Shown piece after piece: positions 36,566 through 44,508 of a stretch of 64,000 nucleotides of DNA. Each line of letters opens with the position of its first letter. The first letter of the stretch is position 1. Below the pieces are notes generated by a model. The model saw only the letters and a program-made list of their open reading frames with translations, was not told where the DNA came from and made no database searches. Source of the stretch: MVYY01 sp012517575 (GTDB taxonomy: Bacteria; Bacteroidota; Bacteroidia; Bacteroidales; Paludibacteraceae); contig JAVLUG010000001.1 of the NCBI GenBank assembly GCA_031629035.1, positions 62,001 through 126,000 of the forward strand, given 5' to 3'. Made by a program: the position numbers and the translations under genes.

Positions 36566-37186
36566 ATGCTGGAAATCATTCTGAAAGGCATTCTTATTGG
36601 TTTGTGTATATCTGTGCCGGTAGGTCCTATTGGGATGCTGGTTATTCAGCGTACCTTGAATAGAGGAAGAAAATTTGGAATAGCCACAGGCTTGGGAGCA
36701 AGTATGTCCGATTTATTTTACACCATCATAACTTTATTTTTTTTGAGCTTTGTGATTGATTTTATTGAAGCTCATCGTTTTATTATAGAATTGGTGGGAA
36801 GTTTGGTAGTGATTTTCTTTGGATATTTCATCTATAAAAACAACCCTGCAGTACAACCCAAACCTAATGAAACAGTTCAGCACAATGTGTACCGCGATTT
36901 TATCAGTTCTTTTGTATTGACCTTTTCCAATCCGCTTTTTTTGTTTGTTCTGATTGCGTTGTTTGCCCGCATAAAATTCATTCATTCAGGCACTTCTTTC
37001 TTTGAAACCATTCTTGGCATTTTGGCCATTTTAATCGGTGCAACTTTATGGTGGATGACGCTTACTTTTATTGTCAGCCATTTCAGGTCAAAAATCGGAA
37101 TGCACCAGTTGAAAGCCATCAACCAAATAACCGGTGGACTGATTTCTTTGATTGGATGTATTGGTCTTGTTTCCAGTCTAATATAA
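36566..37186 (+). CDS. LysE/RhtB-family amino-acid exporter
   Basis: A 206-residue inner-membrane protein with six hydrophobic segments. The N-terminal GLCISVPVGPIGMLVIQRTLNRGRK-type motif (helix 1, the PVGP signature, then a basic loop) and the GLGASMSDLFY stretch are typical of LysE/RhtB exporters. FSNPLFLFVLIALFAR in the middle matches the second conserved block. It probably exports an amino acid or a derivative; the substrate cannot be read from the sequence. It converges on the DUF4252 gene. Confidence 0.88.
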   Translation: MLEIILKGILIGLCISVPVGPIGMLVIQRTLNRGRKFGIATGLGASMSDLFYTIITLFFLSFVIDFIEAHRFIIELVGSLVVIFFGYFIYKNNPAVQPKPNETVQHNVYRDFISSFVLTFSNPLFLFVLIALFARIKFIHSGTSFFETILGILAILIGATLWWMTLTFIVSHFRSKIGMHQLKAINQITGGLISLIGCIGLVSSLI

Positions 37187-37272
37187 AAATTCATCCTTCT
37201 TTCTTCGCAGAAAAAAGGGTGTGCTTCACCATGTGACTCGTTAATAAACAAAAATATAAAATTACGTTGTTT

Positions 37273-37761
37273 TCAGGAATTCTGTGAAAAAATATCCGAC
37301 ATTTCTTCCTTTGTCATTTTTCCGTTCATCCAAATAATTGACATTTCGTTTCTCTCCTTTGAAACAATTATCATATCGGACTGATTCTTGCCGGTTGTCC
37401 TGAAGAAGATGTTCACCGTTTCATTTTTATCTTTCACTCTGACAGCCGTTTCATATTTTCCTTCACGAATTACTTTGTCCAATTCATCAATTACCGAGTT
37501 CATTAATTTTTCATCCCGTGAATTTTCGAGTGTCAAAATTTTGATTCCTGTCAAGCGATCCAAAACTTCTTTTCCATTCTTGTCCATTTCTTTATTTGAT
37601 CCGAACGATGAAGCAAGGTTCATCATCCCTTTGCCGACGGTAACATAAGTAAATCGTTCGTCATTGGCATATCGATCAAAAAATTTATCGATGGTTTGTG
37701 CGCCTGTTCGAAAAGAAGCAAGCAGCAAAATTGTCAAAATCAGTATTCCATTTCTTTTCAT
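37273..37761 (-). CDS. DUF4252 exported protein
   Basis: A 162-residue protein with a signal peptide (cleavage after RTGAQ, about residue 22) followed by a DUF4252 domain: TIDKFFDRYANDERFTYVTVGKGM, LTGIKILTLEN and the final MIIVSKERNEMSIIWMNGKM. It lacks a lipobox cysteine. The family has no established biochemical function. It is 11 bp after the anti-sigma-like gene and appears to be the output gene of an ECF sigma operon. Confidence 0.85.
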   Translation of the reverse strand: MKRNGILILTILLLASFRTGAQTIDKFFDRYANDERFTYVTVGKGMMNLASSFGSNKEMDKNGKEVLDRLTGIKILTLENSRDEKLMNSVIDELDKVIREGKYETAVRVKDKNETVNIFFRTTGKNQSDMIIVSKERNEMSIIWMNGKMTKEEMSDIFSQNS

Positions 37762-37772
37762 AATCTTGATTG

Positions 37773-38285
37773 TTAATTGTTTAAAGTAATTATTTCTTCT
37801 ATTTTTTCCAGTCTTTTCTTAATTTGTGGAATTTTTTTTACCGGTTCCATGCTCGATTTTACGGTAGTTATTGCTTCCAACGGTTTTAAATTGTTTTCCA
37901 ACGTGTTGCTGACATTATTCAATTTTTCCAAAGCATAATTTTGTGCAAACTGTGTATTTTCAATTTTTTTCCCGTTTACAATAACAAAATCTTCATTTTT
38001 TTCTATCGGCTTAAGCCAAAAAATCACCAGTAGAGCTGCAGCAATTCCCGAAATGGCCACAGTTTGTTTCCAAAATCGTTTAACTTTTGGCAACACCTTT
38101 TTTTCTGAGACCTTTTCAGCCATTTTTTCGTTTGCTTTTTCGTCAAATACCTGAAATAGAGATTTATATATTTCATGTTCAGGTAATACCTTTTCGTGCC
38201 TGAAATAGGATTTGAGAAAATTTTCTTCTTGAAGTGTAGTTTTTCCTTTAAAATATTTTTTTAATAAATCATCTATCTGTTTCAT
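37773..38285 (-). CDS. Putative single-pass anti-sigma factor
   Basis: A 170-residue protein with one transmembrane helix at about residues 75-91 (TVAISGIAAALLVIFWL). The N-terminal cytosolic part begins MKQIDDLLKKYFKGKTTLQEENFLKSYF, a short helical region like those of Bacteroidetes ECF-associated proteins. The periplasmic part ends in a charged helix (KKIPQIKKRLEKIEEI). It lies 47 bp after the ECF sigma gene, and that position is the main reason for the call. No zinc-binding HXXXCXXC motif is visible. Confidence 0.7.
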   Translation of the reverse strand: MKQIDDLLKKYFKGKTTLQEENFLKSYFRHEKVLPEHEIYKSLFQVFDEKANEKMAEKVSEKKVLPKVKRFWKQTVAISGIAAALLVIFWLKPIEKNEDFVIVNGKKIENTQFAQNYALEKLNNVSNTLENNLKPLEAITTVKSSMEPVKKIPQIKKRLEKIEEIITLNN

Positions 38286-38332
38286 TGCAAGTCATTTTCT
38301 GTAAATTGATAAACCATCATTTAAATAATTCT

Positions 38333-38842
38333 TTACATTACTTTTTCATTCCATATCGCCATCAATTCTTTTCTTAGTTTTTGTCGGGCTCTCGAAAGAT
38401 TTACACTTACGGCGTTTTCAGTAGTTGCCGTGATTGTTGCTATTTCCGAAATTTCCAACCCTTCTACATCGCGAAGGTGAATAATGGTTCTTTGCAATTC
38501 GGGTAATTTGTCTATCAGTTGTTTCACATAGTTTGTCATATCTTTTTGTTCTATTAACTGATGTGGATTCGGCATAGTTGCTATCAGATTTTCATCAAGC
38601 GGAACGTCCCGATTCGGTTTTTTTGTCCGCAACCAGTCGAGACACAAATTACGCATTGACTTCATGGCAAAAGCTGTCAGGTTTTGCACTTTATCCAACT
38701 GACTTCGATTTTCCCACAATTTGGCGTTTAATTCCTGTACAGCATCTTTGGCAGCTTCATCATTGCAGACAATGGATTTTGCCATCCGAAACAATTGATC
38801 GGTAAGTGGCAAAATAACTGAATTAAATTGTGCTGCATCCAT
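38333..38842 (-). CDS. ECF-type RNA polymerase sigma factor
   Basis: A 169-residue sigma-70 family factor with only regions 2 and 4. Region 2 lies at about residues 10-75 (TDQLFRMAKSIVCNDEAAKDAVQE, then the -10 recognition helix with NLTAFAMKSMRNLCLDWLR), and region 4 at about 108-160 (LPELQRTIIHLRDVEGLEISEIA, then the recognition helix TENAVSVNLSRARQKL). It is followed by a membrane anti-sigma candidate and a DUF4252 gene, so it is likely released by an envelope signal. A weak TAATTTTA box lies upstream. Confidence 0.93.
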   Translation of the reverse strand: MDAAQFNSVILPLTDQLFRMAKSIVCNDEAAKDAVQELNAKLWENRSQLDKVQNLTAFAMKSMRNLCLDWLRTKKPNRDVPLDENLIATMPNPHQLIEQKDMTNYVKQLIDKLPELQRTIIHLRDVEGLEISEIATITATTENAVSVNLSRARQKLRKELMAIWNEKVM

Positions 38843-38897
38843 ACGTTACTGAACTCTCACTAAAATTACCAAATTTGATTCGTATATTTTAAAGACG

Positions 38898-38937
38898 AAA
38901 AACCGAATCATTTCTTACATCAAATATTCGGTTTTTT
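38898..38937 (-). terminator. Terminator after the NlpC/P60 gene
   Basis: ATTCGG and CCGAAT arms extended by A5/T6 form an 11-bp stem around a 17-base loop. It lies 55 bp after the minus-strand peptidase gene and before the sigma factor gene. Confidence 0.75.
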
Positions 38938-38991
38938 GAGAAGATAAAGAGAATCTCTTTAGTGCGGGAAATATATTTATTTGAAAATGAG

Positions 38992-39768
38992 TTAAATCAT
39001 TCTTTTTATGGAGTGAAGTTTATGGGAGTAATTTCCTGTTTGTTCTGAAATAATTCCATGTTCATCAATCTTTTCGATTTTTACCCAGCCTGAAGCATGA
39101 ATAATTTGATGGGCATTCATTAAAATTCCCACATGAATAATGTGATTTTCGGCATTGGCAAAGAAAGCCAAATCGCCTGTATATGCCAGTGCAAGAGAGT
39201 TTATTTCTTCACCTATTTCTGCCTGCTGAGAAGCATTGCGTGGCAACATGATGCCGCAAAGCGAAAAGACAACCTGAACCAAACCGGAACAGTCAATACC
39301 CAATGCACTTTTTCCACCCCACAAATAGGGAGAAGAAAGGTATTGTCGAGCCAAAGAAACGATATTGTTTCCGGTTAAAGGTTGTGGCATCCCTGCATCG
39401 GAAGGATGAATGGCATATTGATATGTTCCATCTGTAAAGTTGCCGTTTTGATAGTTTCTCAGAATACTTCCTCCGGGAAGGGGAAAAGTATTTCCCTTTG
39501 TCAGATTTCGACAAAAGGAAACAGGTTTCAGAATACGGAAATTTTCAATATCATTGTGATTTTTTTCCCCATTTTCCGGAAGCAAAGAAATCATTTTTTT
39601 GTCAGCCCAGCCGCAATAATTGTCTGAATGGTTGCGAACGTACAGCCATCGTTCCTTGCTTTCGAGAATCTCGACTGTTTCTCCAAACAAAAGTTGAGAA
39701 GTCATTTCACTGCATTCGTTGTCTTTTGCTCTTAAAGGGACAAGGCTCAAGGTTATAATTCCATTCAT
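38992..39768 (-). CDS. NlpC/P60 cysteine peptidase with SH3-like domains
   Basis: A 258-residue peptidoglycan or peptide hydrolase of family C40. N-terminal SH3-like modules (LLFGETVEILESKERWLYVRN, about residues 25-45, and CGWADKKMI) precede the catalytic domain with LWGGKSALGIDCSGLVQ (nucleophile cysteine about 160), the DLAFFANAENHIIHVGIL histidine (about 212) and the HASGWVKI end. Such enzymes cut between D-Glu and the diamino acid. The frame is open back to 39822, but the ATG at 39768 (MNGIITLSLVPLR) matches the usual family start. No signal peptide is visible with either start, which fits a role in recycled muropeptide cleavage in the cytosol. Confidence 0.87.
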   Translation of the reverse strand: MNGIITLSLVPLRAKDNECSEMTSQLLFGETVEILESKERWLYVRNHSDNYCGWADKKMISLLPENGEKNHNDIENFRILKPVSFCRNLTKGNTFPLPGGSILRNYQNGNFTDGTYQYAIHPSDAGMPQPLTGNNIVSLARQYLSSPYLWGGKSALGIDCSGLVQVVFSLCGIMLPRNASQQAEIGEEINSLALAYTGDLAFFANAENHIIHVGILMNAHQIIHASGWVKIEKIDEHGIISEQTGNYSHKLHSIKRMI

Positions 39769-40046
39769 AAAACAACATATTTTAGGGTATTCGTAAAATT
39801 TATCAACAAACAAATTCTCCATAAAAAGGTTATATAAAATAACATGGAGACTGTTTCATTTTTCTGTAAAATCTGTCAAACAGCACAACAAAAATAAGTA
39901 AATTAATGAACTTAACGGTTAATAGTAAAATTTTTTGTAATTTTCGGCAAATTTGAGATAGAGAAGAACAACTGTTTCGAATTTTTCTGATTGTAATAGA
40001 AAAATTTGAAAGATTTTTTGTAAATTATTTAACTTCAGAAGCAGAT

Positions 40047-42086
40047 ATGAGACTAAAAACTAATAAGAAAAAGCTGCAAAATATTTTTAAAATTTTGCTT
40101 GCATTGGTGGTAGTTTTTATAATTGTTGAACTTTATCCGCGTGAGAGCACTTTCAATTATCAGTTTGAAGAAGGGAAACCGTGGTCGTATGAGCTTTTGA
40201 CGGCTCCTTTTGATTTTCCGATATATAAAAGCGATGAACAGGTAGAAAAAGAGAAGAAGGAAATTCTCAAGAATTTTACCCCTTACTTCATTCTCGATAC
40301 GACCGTTATGCCAACTCAGTTAAAGAAATTTGAAGCCGATTGGGGGAAAGCCGGTAATATTTCTCCTTATTTACGTTCCTTCATTGAAGGAAAAATGAAA
40401 TTGATTTATTCAAAAGGAATAATTTCAAATGATGATTACAACAATTTGCAAAAATGGAATGTGAAAAGAATTTACCGGATTTTGCCGGGAAGAATTTCAC
40501 AACTTGCTTTCTTAAATGAAATTTACACCCCAAAAACTGCTTATGAAGAATTGGTAAAGGATGACAGAGAAAATGTTAGAGAGCTAAACTTAAACAATTA
40601 TCTGGTTGAAAATCTTCGCTATGACAGCATTACTTCGGAAACAGCCAAAAACGAATTGCTGAAAAACCTCTCTCTCACTGTTGGAATGGTACAGACAGGC
40701 GAACGCATTATCGATAAAGGAGAAATAGTTTCGCCGGAAACTTATGCCATCCTGCGATCTTTGCAAATTGAATATGAAAACAGAAAGTCGGTATTTGAGC
40801 AAACGGCTATTGTTTCCATTGGAGAAATATTACTGGTCATTGGTTTAATCACACTGTTGATTTTGTATATTTATCTTTTCCGTCCGCGAATTTTGGACAA
40901 TTTTAATAATTTGTTGTTTTTGTCGCTGCTCATTGTCCTGATTGTAGGACTTACTTCGTTGACCATTCGATATTCTTCCTTAAGTTATTATATTGTGCCG
41001 TTTGCCTTGTTACCAATCATAGTTCGTGTTTTCTATGATTCCCGTACAGCTTTGTTTGTACACATCATCACGGTGTTTATTGTTTCTTTAATGGTGGACA
41101 ATCCTTTTCAGTTTGTTTTACTTCAGATTACGGCAGGGATGGTGGCTGTTTCCAGTTTGAAGGACATGACGCAGCGCTCTCAACTCGCACAATCGGCTCT
41201 CTACATATTTTTAAATTATGTTGGCATGTATTTGGCTTTTGAACTAATCACCGAAGGCAACTTGTCAAGAATAAATTGGGTGCCTATTTTCAGTTTTGCC
41301 ATTAGTTCGCTGTTTTTGCTGTTTGCGTATCTGCTGATTTATATTTTTGAAAAAATGTTTGGCTTGTTGTCTGCGGTTACATTGGTGGAACTTACCAATG
41401 TTAACAGCGATTTGTTGATGAAATTTGCAGAAGTCGCTCCCGGCACTTTTCAGCATTCCTTGCAGGTTTCCAACCTGGCAACCGAAGCTGCAAAAAAAAT
41501 CAATGCCAATAGTTTACTTGTTCGAACCGGTGCTTTGTATCACGATATTGGCAAAATGAAACATCCTGAGTATTTTACTGAAAATCAAGTAGGCGGGAAA
41601 AATCCGTTATTGTCAATGAAATTTGAGGAAGCTGCAAGAATTATTATTGAACATGTGGCAAATGGAATAGAAATAGCCAAAAAAAATCATCTGCCCGATC
41701 AAATTATCAATTTTATAGCAACCCATCACGGCACAGCAAAGGCAAAATATTTTTATGTGGCATTTATAAACGAAAATCATGGAGTGAAGCCGGATGAAAA
41801 GATTTTTTCCTATCCGGGACCTTTGCCTTCCACTAAAGAAACGGCCATTCTGATGATGGCAGATGCGGTGGAAGCCCGTTCAAGAACATTGAGCGAATAT
41901 ACTGAAGAAAGTATAGATCAAATGGTGGAAGACATAATTAATACTCAAATTGCTGAAGGACAGTTTAAAGATGCCCCGATAAGTTTCAGGGACGTGGAAA
42001 CGGTGAAAAAAGTATTGAAAGAAAAAATAAAAAGTATTTATCATTCCCGCATAACTTATCCTGAAATAAAGACAAGCGAGAAATAA
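40047..42086 (+). CDS. 7TM HD-domain phosphodiesterase PgpH (c-di-AMP hydrolase)
   Basis: A 679-residue membrane protein of the 7TMR-HDED/PgpH type. It has an N-terminal helix (about 13-30), a large extracytoplasmic domain (about 35-250), seven transmembrane helices (about 255-450) and a cytosolic HD domain. HD motifs are HSLQVSNLA, YHDIGKMKHP (about 497), IIEHVANG, THHGTAKAKYF and MMADAVEARSR. Characterised members hydrolyse the second messenger c-di-AMP to pApA. A 2-hydroxyacid dehydrogenase gene follows 62 bp downstream on the same strand. Confidence 0.94.
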   Translation: MRLKTNKKKLQNIFKILLALVVVFIIVELYPRESTFNYQFEEGKPWSYELLTAPFDFPIYKSDEQVEKEKKEILKNFTPYFILDTTVMPTQLKKFEADWGKAGNISPYLRSFIEGKMKLIYSKGIISNDDYNNLQKWNVKRIYRILPGRISQLAFLNEIYTPKTAYEELVKDDRENVRELNLNNYLVENLRYDSITSETAKNELLKNLSLTVGMVQTGERIIDKGEIVSPETYAILRSLQIEYENRKSVFEQTAIVSIGEILLVIGLITLLILYIYLFRPRILDNFNNLLFLSLLIVLIVGLTSLTIRYSSLSYYIVPFALLPIIVRVFYDSRTALFVHIITVFIVSLMVDNPFQFVLLQITAGMVAVSSLKDMTQRSQLAQSALYIFLNYVGMYLAFELITEGNLSRINWVPIFSFAISSLFLLFAYLLIYIFEKMFGLLSAVTLVELTNVNSDLLMKFAEVAPGTFQHSLQVSNLATEAAKKINANSLLVRTGALYHDIGKMKHPEYFTENQVGGKNPLLSMKFEEAARIIIEHVANGIEIAKKNHLPDQIINFIATHHGTAKAKYFYVAFINENHGVKPDEKIFSYPGPLPSTKETAILMMADAVEARSRTLSEYTEESIDQMVEDIINTQIAEGQFKDAPISFRDVETVKKVLKEKIKSIYHSRITYPEIKTSEK

Positions 42087-42148
42087 CAACGATTTATTTT
42101 CGTAACTTCCTGAATATAAAATTTTTAACGAAAAATTAAGTTCTGCGT

Positions 42149-43147
42149 ATGAAAACAAGAATTGCTTTTTTTGATGCTAAACCTTACGATGAAGCTTCGT
42201 TTCGTGAAAGAAATCAACAACATGGTTTCGAAATCAAATTTCATAAAAGCCATCTGAGTAAAGATAATGCTATCCTGACCAAAGGTGCCGATGTGGTTTG
42301 TATTTTTGTGAATGCTGAAGTTGATGCGGAAGTAATCGATATTTTGGTAGAAAATGGCGTAAAATTGATTGCACTTCGCTCGGCGGGTTACAACAATGTG
42401 GATTTAAAAGCTGCTAAAGGCAAAATTAAGGTTGTGCGTGTGCCGGCCTATTCTCCTCATTCCATTGCCGAACATACTATTGCTTTGATGCTAACATTGA
42501 ATCGGAAAATTCATAAAGCATACACCCGAACGCGCGATGGCAACTTTGCGCTGGAAGGATTATTGGGATTTGAAATGAATGGAAAAACAGCCGGAATAAT
42601 TGGAACAGGAAAGATTGGTAAAATTGTAATCCAGATTTTGAAAAGTATGGGAATGAACGTACTTGCCTATGATTTGTTCCCCGATACGCAATTTGCCGAA
42701 AAAAACGATATTCGATATACCCAACTTGACGAATTGTATCAGCTTTCCGATGTTATTTCGTTGCACTGTCCGTTGACCAAAGAAACGGAATATTTGATAA
42801 ATGAAAATTCCATCAAAAAAATGAAAAATGGGGTAATGATTATCAATACCGGAAGAGGAAAACTAATCAAAACAAAAGCGCTGATTGATGGGCTGAAAAG
42901 TAAAAAAATAGGTTATGCCGGTTTAGATGTGTACGAAGAAGAAGGAGATTATTTTTACGAAGATCATTCCGATATTGTAATCGATGATGATATTCTGGCG
43001 CGTCTTCTAACGTTTAACAATGTAATCGTAACTTCCCATCAAGCATTTTTTACCAAAGAAGCTCTTTCAGAAATTGCCCGCATTACGCTGCAAAACATTC
43101 AGGATTTTGTGGATGGGAAACCGCTGGTAAATGAAATCACAGCTTAA
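42149..43147 (+). CDS. D-2-hydroxyacid dehydrogenase (D-lactate dehydrogenase-like)
   Basis: A 332-residue NAD-dependent dehydrogenase. The substrate-binding LIALRSAGYNNVD (about 76-88, catalytic arginine inside), PAYSPHSIAEHTIALML, the Rossmann loop GIIGTGKIGK (about 151), INTGRGKLIKTKALI (arginine-glutamate relay region) and SHQAFFTKEA with the catalytic histidine (about 293) are all visible. The pattern, including the VYEEEGDYFYED segment, is that of fermentative D-lactate dehydrogenase (LdhA), which reduces pyruvate. That would fit a fermentative anaerobe. An 8-bp hairpin ends the unit. Confidence 0.92.
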   Translation: MKTRIAFFDAKPYDEASFRERNQQHGFEIKFHKSHLSKDNAILTKGADVVCIFVNAEVDAEVIDILVENGVKLIALRSAGYNNVDLKAAKGKIKVVRVPAYSPHSIAEHTIALMLTLNRKIHKAYTRTRDGNFALEGLLGFEMNGKTAGIIGTGKIGKIVIQILKSMGMNVLAYDLFPDTQFAEKNDIRYTQLDELYQLSDVISLHCPLTKETEYLINENSIKKMKNGVMIINTGRGKLIKTKALIDGLKSKKIGYAGLDVYEEEGDYFYEDHSDIVIDDDILARLLTFNNVIVTSHQAFFTKEALSEIARITLQNIQDFVDGKPLVNEITA

Positions 43148-43168
43148 TAAATTCCAAAATAAAAAAAT

Positions 43169-43199
43169 AGAGTGTTTCAAGCGGAACACTCTTCTTGTT
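43169..43199 (+). terminator. Terminator after the D-lactate dehydrogenase gene
   Basis: AGAGTGTTTC pairs with GGAACACTCT, with one G-T pair, and is followed by a T-rich tail 22 bases after the stop codon. Confidence 0.75.
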
Positions 43200-43423
43200 T
43201 CCGATTTGCAACACTCTAAAAAATTTTACAAACACTTTGGTAAACTACAGTTTATTCTTGTCCTTTTTGAAAAGTTTAGATCTTGAGCTATGCGCCTTAT
43301 TTTGAGTTTCTTAAATAGTCAAACCTTAAAAATCCACACTTTAACGACAAACTCATAAAATTTCATTTTCAAAAAAAACAGGAAAAGAAACAACGAATTT
43401 ATATGAAAGCGTTTCTGGAATCT

Positions 43424-43475
43424 ACCTCCCCCAGCCCATCAAATCGACCTCCCCCAGCCCCTCCAAAGGAGGGGA
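43424..43475 (-). repeat. GC-rich palindromic repeat units beside the DUF559 gene
   Basis: A truncated unit (ACCTCCCCCAGCCCATC at 43424-43440) is followed by a full unit (43448-43475) in which CCCCTCC and GGAGGGG form a stem around AAA. Such C-rich then G-rich units stand out in this AT-rich genome. Another full unit lies at 43562-43590 and a related one inside the DUF559 coding region at 44049-44077. Elsewhere, from 43200 to 43420, no feature is recognised. Confidence 0.8.
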
Positions 43476-43501
43476 GTAAGAATGATTTAGTCCTTGTTTA
43501 G

Positions 43502-43540
43502 TCCTGAAATAGGTTTACAAAAAAGTAAACAGTATTCAGG
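43502..43540. repeat. Nested palindrome between the GC-rich repeats
   Basis: TCCTGAA at the left pairs with TTCAGGA at the right, and inside it GTTTAC pairs with GTAAAC around A6. It is preceded by an imperfect direct repeat of TTTAGTCCT. It may be the remnant of a mobile element end. Confidence 0.55.
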
Positions 43541-43561
43541 ATTATAAACAAAAAATCCATC

Positions 43562-43590
43562 ACCCCCAGCTCCTCCAAAGGAGGGGAGGA
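43562..43590 (-). repeat. GC-rich palindromic repeat unit
   Basis: ACCCCCAGCTCCTCC followed by AAAGGAGGGGAGG repeats the unit at 43448-43475 with a few differences. It lies 28 bp beyond the stop codon of the DUF559 gene. Confidence 0.8.
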
Positions 43591-43617
43591 AGAATTCAGC
43601 GCCTTTGTTCTGATCAG

Positions 43618-44136
43618 CTATTTACGGGCATCCAATGTTTCTTTTATTTGAATGGCTACATACTCTGGATTTGACAACACTTCTTCGTTTGTAAATCGAA
43701 TAACTTTGTATCCCTTTTCATTCAACGTATTTGTACGCAACTCATCATATTCTTTTTGCTGTAAATGTATTTTTCCGTCAATCTCAATAACAACTTTCGC
43801 CGAAAGGCAAACAAAGTCTGTAATAAAATTATCAATGATATGCTGTCTGCGAATTCTGTAACCGGTTTTCTTATTACGCAAATACTTCCACAACAACTTT
43901 TCAGCTTCAGTATAGTTTTCCCTTAATTCTTCTCTGATTACCTTCAAATATCTGTAATTGGATAAATCGGCTGTCACATAGCCCGGTCTGTCGTTTTTAA
44001 ACTCCTTGCCGTCAACTTCATTATCCGATCTAATTTCTCTGTCTTTTTCCCCTCCTTTGGATGGGTTAGGGGAGGTCATATTTCCATTTTCCGTAGTTGT
44101 ATTTTCATTAGGTTGTGTCTGAAGTCCTGCATTCAT
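43618..44136 (-). CDS. DUF559 (Vsr-like) endonuclease-domain protein
   Basis: A 172-residue protein. From about residue 60 it is a DUF559 domain, a PD-(D/E)XK/Vsr-like nuclease fold: LRENYTEAEKLLWKYLRNKKTGYRIRRQ-type start, then IIDNFITDFVCLSAKVVIEIDGKIH with the acidic pair and YDELRTNTLNEKGYKVIRFTNEEVL. Biological substrates are unknown. The N-terminal tail (about 1-55) is low-complexity and contains TSPNPSKGGE, which is simply the translation of the GC-rich repeat at 44049-44077; the same repeat occurs in several copies just downstream. The true N-terminus may be later, since the tail looks like translated repeat. Confidence 0.82.
   Translation of the reverse strand: MNAGLQTQPNENTTTENGNMTSPNPSKGGEKDREIRSDNEVDGKEFKNDRPGYVTADLSNYRYLKVIREELRENYTEAEKLLWKYLRNKKTGYRIRRQHIIDNFITDFVCLSAKVVIEIDGKIHLQQKEYDELRTNTLNEKGYKVIRFTNEEVLSNPEYVAIQIKETLDARK
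44049..44077 (-). repeat. GC-rich repeat copy inside the DUF559 reading frame
   Basis: On the minus strand the unit reads ACCTCCCCTAACCCATCC then AAAGGAGGGG. It is related to the units at 43448 and 43562 and has the same orientation relative to the gene. It encodes residues of the variable N-terminal tail. The gap from 44137 to 44508 is AT-rich with a short run of direct repeats of CTCTCCA near 44426-44445 and no gene. Confidence 0.75.
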
Positions 44137-44508
44137 TGTTGATTCGTAATATTATAGCAGCTCCTGATATAGTTAGGTGTCAATTATTTCTAAGCAGAAA
44201 GGTTATAAAATTTTTGTGGAAAAATAATCGAAAAAATGAAACAAAAAATCTCTTCTTTGAGTTTCTCCTGTCATTTTTTGCTGTATTTTATACTGTAAAG
44301 ATGCAAATTCCTGTAATTATAAACAAACTATTTTACACCTATTTTGTTGATATTTAGTTAAATGAAATAAATTCAAGGAACGACTAAACAACAAAATTTT
44401 AAAAATTGGTTAACGTTATTTAGGCATTAACAACTCTCCACTCTCCACTCAATATTCCAAACTCTTTACTCCCAACTTTTCTTCATTTATTTCGAAAAAA
44501 AATTGGTT

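Noticed and set aside
44426..44445. A microsatellite or CRISPR-like array from the CTCTCCA repeats
   Set aside because: Only two or three short units are present, with no spacers, so it is simple low-complexity sequence.
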